12,868 nt of DNA from an uncultured Parabacteroides sp. (lineage in GTDB: Bacteria > Bacteroidota > Bacteroidia > Bacteroidales > Tannerellaceae). Positions 1 to 5,900 of this stretch are shown piece by piece. The first letter of the stretch is position 1. Every line of letters begins with the position of its first letter. The notes below the pieces were generated by a model. That model ran no database searches, was not told where the DNA came from, and was given only the letters and a program-made list of their open reading frames with translations. The position numbers and the translations under genes were made by a program. The stretch lies in assembly GCA_900552465.1 (NCBI GenBank), contig URZO01000112.1, positions 1-12,868 of the forward strand. The letters run 5' to 3'.

Positions 1-2
1 AT

Positions 3-1514
3 TTCAAATTAAATACAGGAAGTTGCTGCATGGGTAAAAAAGGATGCAGCAAAATTCAAAATAATAAACTGAACACCTACGACTGGCTTTGCGATGTGCC
101 CGATGCGGCAAACGCAACCGATTATGTAGAAGTCCAGTTCAAGAACACCCGCAAAGGGTACTACCTCAACAGTTCTAAAATTCCTTTGGAAAAAGGAGAT
201 ATGGTCGCAGTGGAAGCCAGTCCCGGACACGATATCGGGACCGTCACGCTAACGGGTAAACTGGTTCTCCTCCAGATGAAAAAGAACAATATCCGTACCG
301 GTGAAGGATACGAGCCGAAGAAAGTCTACCGCAAAGCAAAGCCGACCGACATCGAGAAATACGAGGAAGCAAAGACTAAAGAACATGCTACCATGATCCG
401 CTCCCGGCAGATTGCAGCCGATCTCGGACTGAACATGAAAATCGGCGATGTGGAATACCAAGGAGACGGCAATAAGGCGATCTTCTACTACATCGCAGAC
501 GAACGTGTAGACTTCCGCCAACTGATCAAAGTACTGGCCGAAGCATTCCGGGTGCGTATCGAAATGAAGCAGATCGGCGCCCGTCAGGAAGCTGGACGCA
601 TCGGCGGTATCGGGCCTTGCGGACGCGAGTTATGCTGTTCCAGCTGGATGACAAGTTTTGTTTCAGTCGCCACCGGCGCAGCACGCTATCAGGATATCTC
701 CATGAATCCGCAGAAACTGGCCGGACAATGCGCCAAACTGAAATGCTGTATCAACTACGAAGTGGACGCCTATGTGGAAGCACAGAAACGCCTGCCTTCC
801 CGGGAAGTGGTGCTGGAAACGAAAGACAATAACTACTATCACTTCAAAACGGATATCTTCAAGCGGGAAATCACCTATTCTACGGATAAGTCATTTGCTG
901 CCAACCTGGTTACCATCTCTGCCGACCGCGCTTTCGATGTAATCAATATGAACAAGAAAGGTACGAAACCCGTTACGCTCGAAGCTGATACCAAGCCGCA
1001 ACCGCCTAAACGCGATGCACAGGATATTCTGGGCCAGGACAGTGTCACCCGCTTCGACTCTTCCCTGAAAAAGAAGAAAAAGAAACGCAATGGCAACGGG
1101 AACAAGGAAGCCAACGGCAACAACCGGGATAACCAGCCGAAAGATGCAGCAGCCGGCAACGAAGGGAACAACAAACCGTCCAACGGAGAGAAGGCAAACA
1201 GCAACAACGGTGGCGAAAACAAAAACGGCAACGGAAACCGCAACAACAGAAACGGTAACCGTAACGGAAACAGGGACAACCGTGAACCTCGCGAAAACAG
1301 AGACAACCGCGAGAACAACAAAGAACGCGGCAATCGCGACAGCAACCGGGAAAACCGGGATAACAATCGCGACAACAACCGTAACAGACAGCGTCCTAAC
1401 CGAGTAAACAACGATAAGCAACCGAATAATGACAAACCTCAGCAACAAGCTAAGCCTGCTGCAAAACCGGATACTAAACCGGAAAGCAAGCCGGACACAA
1501 AGCCGGAAGCTTAA
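3..1514 (+). CDS. ricT: RicT/PSP1-domain protein (YaaT homologue), 5' partial, with long disordered tail
   Basis: Family knowledge: PSP1/YaaT proteins (RicT of Bacillus) belong to a cytoplasmic complex with iron-sulfur clusters that affects RNA processing and development; the Bacteroidota role is not settled. Seen: a first ATG at 30 gives 494 residues, but the frame is open to the left edge and reads FKLNTGSCC just before that Met. This creates a Cys-Cys...Cys cluster, so the true start probably lies outside the window. Counting from the ATG, the core (about 12-320) has the hallmark Cys positions of the family: C197, C202, C203 (in GPCGRELCC), C234, C239 and C240 (in KLKCC). Conserved stretches such as VEVQFKNTRKGYY and FRVRIEMKQIGARQEAGRIG support the call. 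From residue 347 a Lys run opens a 148-residue Asn/Arg/Gly/Asp tail that ends in KP-rich repeats. gldH begins inside the last 86 bp. The core call is firm, the start is not. Confidence 0.93.
   Translation, partial: FKLNTGSCCMGKKGCSKIQNNKLNTYDWLCDVPDAANATDYVEVQFKNTRKGYYLNSSKIPLEKGDMVAVEASPGHDIGTVTLTGKLVLLQMKKNNIRTGEGYEPKKVYRKAKPTDIEKYEEAKTKEHATMIRSRQIAADLGLNMKIGDVEYQGDGNKAIFYYIADERVDFRQLIKVLAEAFRVRIEMKQIGARQEAGRIGGIGPCGRELCCSSWMTSFVSVATGAARYQDISMNPQKLAGQCAKLKCCINYEVDAYVEAQKRLPSREVVLETKDNNYYHFKTDIFKREITYSTDKSFAANLVTISADRAFDVINMNKKGTKPVTLEADTKPQPPKRDAQDILGQDSVTRFDSSLKKKKKKRNGNGNKEANGNNRDNQPKDAAAGNEGNNKPSNGEKANSNNGGENKNGNGNRNNRNGNRNGNRDNREPRENRDNRENNKERGNRDSNRENRDNNRDNNRNRQRPNRVNNDKQPNNDKPQQQAKPAAKPDTKPESKPDTKPEA
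1068..1511 (+). repeat. Low-complexity coding tract: Asn/Arg/Gly-rich tail of RicT
   Basis: This is the DNA for residues 347-494 of the RicT homologue. It is built from imperfect short units such as AACCGNGAN and AACGGNAAC, which encode NRDN, NREN and NGN motifs, and it closes with KPDTKPESKP-type repeats. It starts with a run of six Lys residues. The composition (Asn, Arg, Gly, Asp, Lys, with almost no hydrophobic residues) predicts an intrinsically disordered, strongly charged segment. Arg/Gly/Asn-rich tails are common in RNA-binding proteins, so an RNA contact is possible (inference). Repetitive coding DNA of this kind can vary in length between strains. Confidence 0.8.
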
Positions 1515-1965
1515 AGGAATCATTGCCGCATTGATTTGTTTCTTGTTCTTTTCCTGCGAGAACGAAGCCTTGTACGACCAATACCAGGCAATCGACAAAA
1601 CCACGTGGGAAAAGGACAAGGAATATTATTTCACCTTCGAGGTAGAAGACATATCCGTCCCTTACGATCTGACACTGAAAGTAAGGAATAACAACATGTA
1701 TCCCTATCAGAACTTATGGATCTTCTGTAACGAAGAACAACCGATCGGTCCGCTTCGCCGCGATACGATCGAATGCGTGCTTGCCGATGAGTTCGGCAAA
1801 TGGTACGGACATGGCATCTCTCTATACCAAAGTAGCTTCCCTATCCATACACAATACAAATTTCCGCATACCGGACAATACACCTTCAGCTTCCGCCAGG
1901 GAATGCGCGACGACGCACTGAAAGGCATACAGGAGATCGGGTTCTCAGTCAGTCCATCCAAGTAG
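1429..1965 (+). CDS. gldH: GldH-family lipoprotein
   Basis: GldH is a Bacteroidota lipoprotein first defined as necessary for gliding in Flavobacterium johnsoniae; it also occurs in non-gliding Bacteroidales, where its role is unclear. Seen: a lipoprotein signal with hydrophobic core GIIAALICFLFFS and acceptor Cys43, then an acidic stretch (ENEALYDQYQ) typical of surface or outer-membrane lipoproteins in this phylum. The mature part (about 136 residues) has the GldH pattern: YDQYQ near the start, a DLTLKVRNNNMYPYQNLWIF block, and a closing GIQEIGFSV strand. The family's usual size is about 150-160 residues, so 178 is slightly long because of a 29-residue N-region before the hydrophobic core. 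The ATG at 1429 is the only usual start in frame before the signal, lacks a Shine-Dalgarno sequence, and lies 86 bp inside ricT. The start codon may have been lost from near 1512 (see findings). Confidence 0.85.
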   Translation: MTNLSNKLSLLQNRILNRKASRTQSRKLKGIIAALICFLFFSCENEALYDQYQAIDKTTWEKDKEYYFTFEVEDISVPYDLTLKVRNNNMYPYQNLWIFCNEEQPIGPLRRDTIECVLADEFGKWYGHGISLYQSSFPIHTQYKFPHTGQYTFSFRQGMRDDALKGIQEIGFSVSPSK

Positions 1966-2022
1966 TTTATCGGCCTGATGGTTCCCCCTCCCTCACGGTA
2001 TTGATGTAGTTATACTTCTATG

Positions 2023-2048
2023 TTGAACGTACGAATTTCATACTTTTA
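2023..2048 (+). promoter_or_regulatory. Possible Bacteroidota-type promoter for the urea transporter
   Basis: Bacteroidota promoters have a -33 TTTG-like box and a -7 TAnnTTTG box. The 103-bp gap after gldH contains TACTTTTA at 2041-2048, which matches seven of the eight consensus positions, with a TTG at 2023-2025 upstream. The spacing of 15 bases is shorter than the usual 19-21, so the match is weak. A start site near 2055 would give a very short leader before the ATG at 2069. The gap shows no clear terminator hairpin for gldH, so read-through is also possible. Confidence 0.22.
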
Positions 2049-2068
2049 CAGCAAAAGACAGAATCAAT

Positions 2069-2722
2069 ATGAATGAGAAGTTATTAGTTCTCGGCCGGGG
2101 AATCGGCCAGATCATGTTCCAGAATAACGCATTCTCGGGATTATTAATGCTTATCGGTATCGCCTGCAATTCGTGGATTTTAGCGATACTGGCCCTTGCG
2201 GGGAATATTGTAAGTCTTTTTACCGCCATTCTTGCCAAATATCCGCAAAAAGATATCCACGACGGCTTATACGGCTTCAATGGCACACTGGTGGGGATAG
2301 CCGTCGGGGTGTTCCTGGAAATAAACAGCTGGTCTGTGTTGCTGCTTGTTCTCGGAGCCGCCCTGTCAACCTGGATAACCCATCTATTCAGCCGCCAGGA
2401 CAAACTGCCGGGATATACCGCCCCGTTTATCCTCTCCGTATGGATTTTGCTCGCCTTATGCCATTATCTATTCCCTTCGTTATTGTTGCCGCCTACTGAG
2501 ACAGTCACGGAACAGGTACCCGACCTTCCTCGTGCTTTCAGTCTGAATATCGGACAGGTGATGTTTCAGGATCATGTCCTTTCGGGACTATTGTTCTTAG
2601 CCGCGATATTGGTAAATTCACGTTTGAATGCCGTTTATACGTTGTGGGGGGCGGCATTGCCATTAGGCACTGTTCCCTGTCACGAATATGGCTGTGTTCA
2701 ATCCCGGTTTGCTGGGATATAA
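2069..2722 (+). pseudogene. Urea transporter (UT family), N-terminal fragment of a frameshifted gene
   Basis: UT-family proteins are trimeric inner-membrane channels that pass urea down its gradient; each subunit consists of two homologous halves. Seen: residues 10-20 (RGIGQIMFQNN), DGLYGFNGTLVGIAVG at 65-80 and the UT signature LPxxTxPF at 113-120 (LPGYTAPF) form a complete first half. A second half begins near 155 with SLNIGQVMFQDHVLSG. The frame is correct up to Leu199 (2663-2665); after that the last 18 residues (GTVPCHEYG...) have no UT character and end at 2720-2722. The rest of the second half continues in another frame from 2667. Deleting one G of the pair at 2666-2667 joins them into a 273-residue protein. 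The gene is therefore either decayed or carries a sequence error; a truncated second half should not form a channel. Confidence 0.8.
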
Positions 2723-2891
2723 TGGTGTATTATGTGCTATCGCCCTGGGAAGCAAGTCAGTAAAAGGAGCGATACTGGCAACAGTGGCGATATTGCTCTC
2801 CATCGGATTGCAAATAGGCGGTATCAGGTTAGGGTTAACGACATTAACCGCCCCATTTGTACTTGCTGTGTGGGTGACCAATCATAAATAA
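2688..2891 (+). pseudogene. Urea transporter, C-terminal fragment (other side of the frameshift)
   Basis: This is the remainder of the second UT half. From 2667 the frame reads ALFPVTNMAVFNPGLLGYNG and so on. The GYNGVLCAIALG motif mirrors GFNGTLVGIAVG of the first half, and LTTLTAPFVLAVWV is the second copy of the LPxxTxPF-type motif. An ATG at 2688 could start a 67-residue piece, but the break falls in the middle of the repeat, between membrane segments. Two separately translated products would therefore be partial folds, not natural halves. A TAG at 2664-2666 in this frame places the indel between 2667 and 2722, and it reads best as one extra G at 2666/2667. No urease genes are visible nearby. 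Confidence 0.78.
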
Positions 2892-2910
2892 GACAATCCC
2901 GACTTAGTTT

Positions 2911-2966
2911 AAGGGAGGTGTATCAAAAGCTATCTTTTGGAGATTTACTTTTGACACACCTCCCTT
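2911..2966. terminator. Long inverted repeat between convergent genes; likely bidirectional terminator
   Basis: The arms 2911-2929 (AAGGGAGGTGTATCAAAAG) and 2948-2966 pair over 19 positions with one A-C mismatch, around an 18-base loop. The hairpin sits 19 bp after the urea transporter stop and 32 bp after the stop of the large minus-strand gene, exactly where a shared terminator for converging transcripts is expected. The arms end in AAG/CTT and are not followed by a long U tract, so it is not a textbook intrinsic terminator. The length and near-perfection of the arms would also suit the ends of a small non-autonomous mobile repeat. Confidence 0.65.
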
Positions 2967-2998
2967 GTCATATCAATCAAACAGCCTATTTTGAAACG

Positions 2999-5900
2999 TT
3001 ACCTGACTTCCACCTTCTCTGTCTGTACCTGGTTGGCCGTTTCAGCCCGGACGATGTATAGCTGGCCGGGGGTCAAACCCTGTACATAAGCCGTCGGTGT
3101 ATGCAGATGGGTCAGGCCGGTGACCAGCTTGCCAGACAGATCATAGACCGTTATGCGGGTCAGCGGATCGACTGAAGAGACCACAATCTGCCCGTTGCTT
3201 GCCGAATAGATAATAATCTGCTTCTGTGCTGTCACTTTCTCGTTGGCGGTCGGCACATAGTCCGACCGCAGGAAGTAGCGGCCGTGGGTGTTGCCTTTCA
3301 GCATGACACTTACTTCGCCGTTGCCAATCAGTTGAGAATGGTTATTTTCGGCATCATACAACTCGAAGTTGCCGAAACTTTCCTGTCCGCTGATGGTCAC
3401 TTCTACCTCCCCGTTATCCGGAGCGAATACGCCCAGCGGTATGTTCGTCAAGTTCTTCCGCACGTTGATAGAGGCTGTCTGACTACCGGCAACGGTATAG
3501 ACCATCGGCACATCGCCCAGGTTCGAGTCGAGGAACAGCTCGGCATCTTCGTTGTTCCGGAAAGCATCGTCCGCCGAAGCCTTGCAAACAATCAATGCCC
3601 GGCTCTGCTTGCCGCCTTTGCTTGCCGTCAACAACAATTGCGGAGCGGAAGAGGCAGAACGAAGCGGATTGTTACTGTTTTCTTCGCCCAATACTTGCAT
3701 GTCGTTGGTGAAGGTAAGTGACAATTCGTTGCTTCCAGTCCCTTTCGTTTCTGCCTTCTTTACAAAGAAAGATTGAAGCGGGGCAACTTTGGAGACTTTA
3801 TCGCCTAAGGTAGATAGCCATTGTGCATTACCATCCTTAACAGATACTTTTTGATTGCCATCTTCTACAATCCAGAATGTATTATCAAGTCCTTGATTCT
3901 CATTCGCCTTAAAGAAATTCGTCATATTCAGATGCGCCATAAACGGATTGCCGACCAAGAAGTAATTATTGTCTGTTTCTTTATTTTCAATTGTAACAAT
4001 ATACTTTTCCTTACTTCCTTCATTACTATGATGGAATTGACCTGTTTGACAGCTTACATCCCTAACTGTAGCATTACCTTGTTCCTGTCCTTTATCATCA
4101 TAATAATTATAAGATGGATCATCTTTCGGTAAACGGAATAATACATTACCATTATTATTAGTAGTAGTAGCAGCCACCGTCTTTATCGAGAACCCTTGTC
4201 CCGGATCATAAGGAGCCTCTACATCATTATAGACAATGCTCCAATTACCTTTGATGGAGTAATTCTTGTTGGCTATAGATGAACTTTCCAGTTCAACTCT
4301 TGTTACCTCTCCCTTATCCCAACTACACTGATAAACGGCAGGATCGAAACGGTTGTTTGTACCCTCCCCTTCTCTCTTGAATGTAATCGGTTTGAAATAC
4401 TCCGTATTCTGTTGATAGCCATCACTCGGCACATACCAATCCCCAGCAACAACCGCTTTAAGCGGTGAGGCGAGTGTGTACCAACGGTTCGGTGCCAAAT
4501 CATAATCGACCCATGCTTTTTCGTATGTCAGCAATTCCGTATGCAGCATCTCCGTATTCGGCTCGAAGTGGATTTCCTTGACGGTGTTGGTGTAGTAGGG
4601 ACGACAGTAATAAGCTACATTGCCAGTATTTTCAGCCTGATTACCACTAACCGACTGTGTTGCATCTGCCATCAAATCGTATTCGATATGATGGGTAGGG
4701 AGGCCCAAACCGGCCTTTGTTAAATCTAATATGGCAAGGTTGTCGTTCCCAGCACTCATTCTTTTCACCGGAGCATATAACTCAATTTGTGGTGTTTCCG
4801 TTGGAATCGTCACATATGTGAATGCCATAGGGACGAATCCTCTATAAGCATAAGGTGCTTCATATTTTGTATAATCATTTTTCTTTAACTCATCACTCGT
4901 TGACCGTATCCATTTCGAATCATCATTCCAGTTATCAGTTTTCGTCCCGATCCATTTCTGGTATTTGGGGACGATGTGCATTGGGAAAGTAAGCGAGCCT
5001 ATCGTACATGTACTTGCTTTCGATACATCTTTTGTCGCAACTTCTTTTTCCAGTTGGAACTGGAAATTCAAATGATACGTGTATCCCTCACAAGGCTCAA
5101 AAGTTTTGTAGAATACAATATCCATGTAATTTGAATTATCGATATAGTCTTTCTTTGCAACAAGAGTCTTGATTTCCCCAACCGCTTGATTCAACTTTTG
5201 TTCTGGATCGTCAGTTCCTACCAGATAAATTTTCGAATCATTATCCAACAGTCGCAAACCAGCAGGTTCACCCTCGCTGTCTCTCGGATTCCGGAGAGGT
5301 ATTCTCAAGGTGTTGTTAGTTGTAATATCTTTAGTAACATCCGTATCTTCTACACGGACTTTTTCCAACTCATCCAATCCGATACGTACAGCCGGATTGT
5401 TGTAATTCCATTTTGGATAGTCTACTTGTTGAAACCCTGTATTCAGTTTCGGACTGGCAGTAGCATTTACGACACCTGGGATGGATTTCCAACAAATTCG
5501 ATATCCGGAAGCCTCCGTTTCATCCTCATGGGAAGACGTTATATCAGATTGCTCTATCGGGAAGACAACATAATACATGGGGTTAGAGACAAGTATCAAG
5601 TCTTTCAAACTTATTCCCATTTCTTCTTTACCTGACGACGTTGCCGTCAAATAAAGTGTGTTGTTCTTGACACACCGGATAATGGTTTCTTTTATCTTTT
5701 CCAGCAGATTCACATCAGTGGTAATCTCATCTAAAGACAATTTTTCCAAAGCACCTTCAATTTTTCCAGCTAAATACTCCTCTCGATTTCCATCCTCTCT
5801 CAATTTCGCAATCACCCTCCAAGTTTCATCATAACACATAATATCATAATCGTCCTTGTTGGCACTCCAAAAATAATCGACGGCAAGTTCATCTACCGTC

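Noticed and set aside
1514..1533. ATT or TTG start for gldH after the AAAGGA sequence
   Set aside because: A TTG at 1531 would leave only eight residues before the acceptor Cys with no basic N-region, and ATT starts are very rare.
891..1619. Long minus-strand open frames (also 875-1435) opposite the ricT tail
   Set aside because: They are antisense products of the repetitive AAC/CGN-rich tail, giving Val/Phe- or Leu/Ser/Arg-rich low-complexity strings. They cross both ricT and gldH.
1966..2068. Terminator or riboswitch between gldH and the urea transporter
   Set aside because: I see no stable inverted repeat with a U tract and no recognisable aptamer core in these 103 bases.
2646..2651. G6 run in the urea transporter as the frameshift site
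   Set aside because: If the shift were here, the downstream frame would meet the TAG at 2664-2666. The change must fall at or after 2666.
2655..2690. Programmed ribosomal frameshift in the urea transporter
   Set aside because: No slippery heptamer or downstream stem is visible, and UT proteins are not known to use recoding. A simple indel explains it.
5186..5635. Plus-strand open frame of 149 codons inside the large secreted protein gene (and a 145-codon one at 3284-3721)
   Set aside because: They are antisense to a 1939-residue frame with signal peptide and sorting domain. No start context or family signal.
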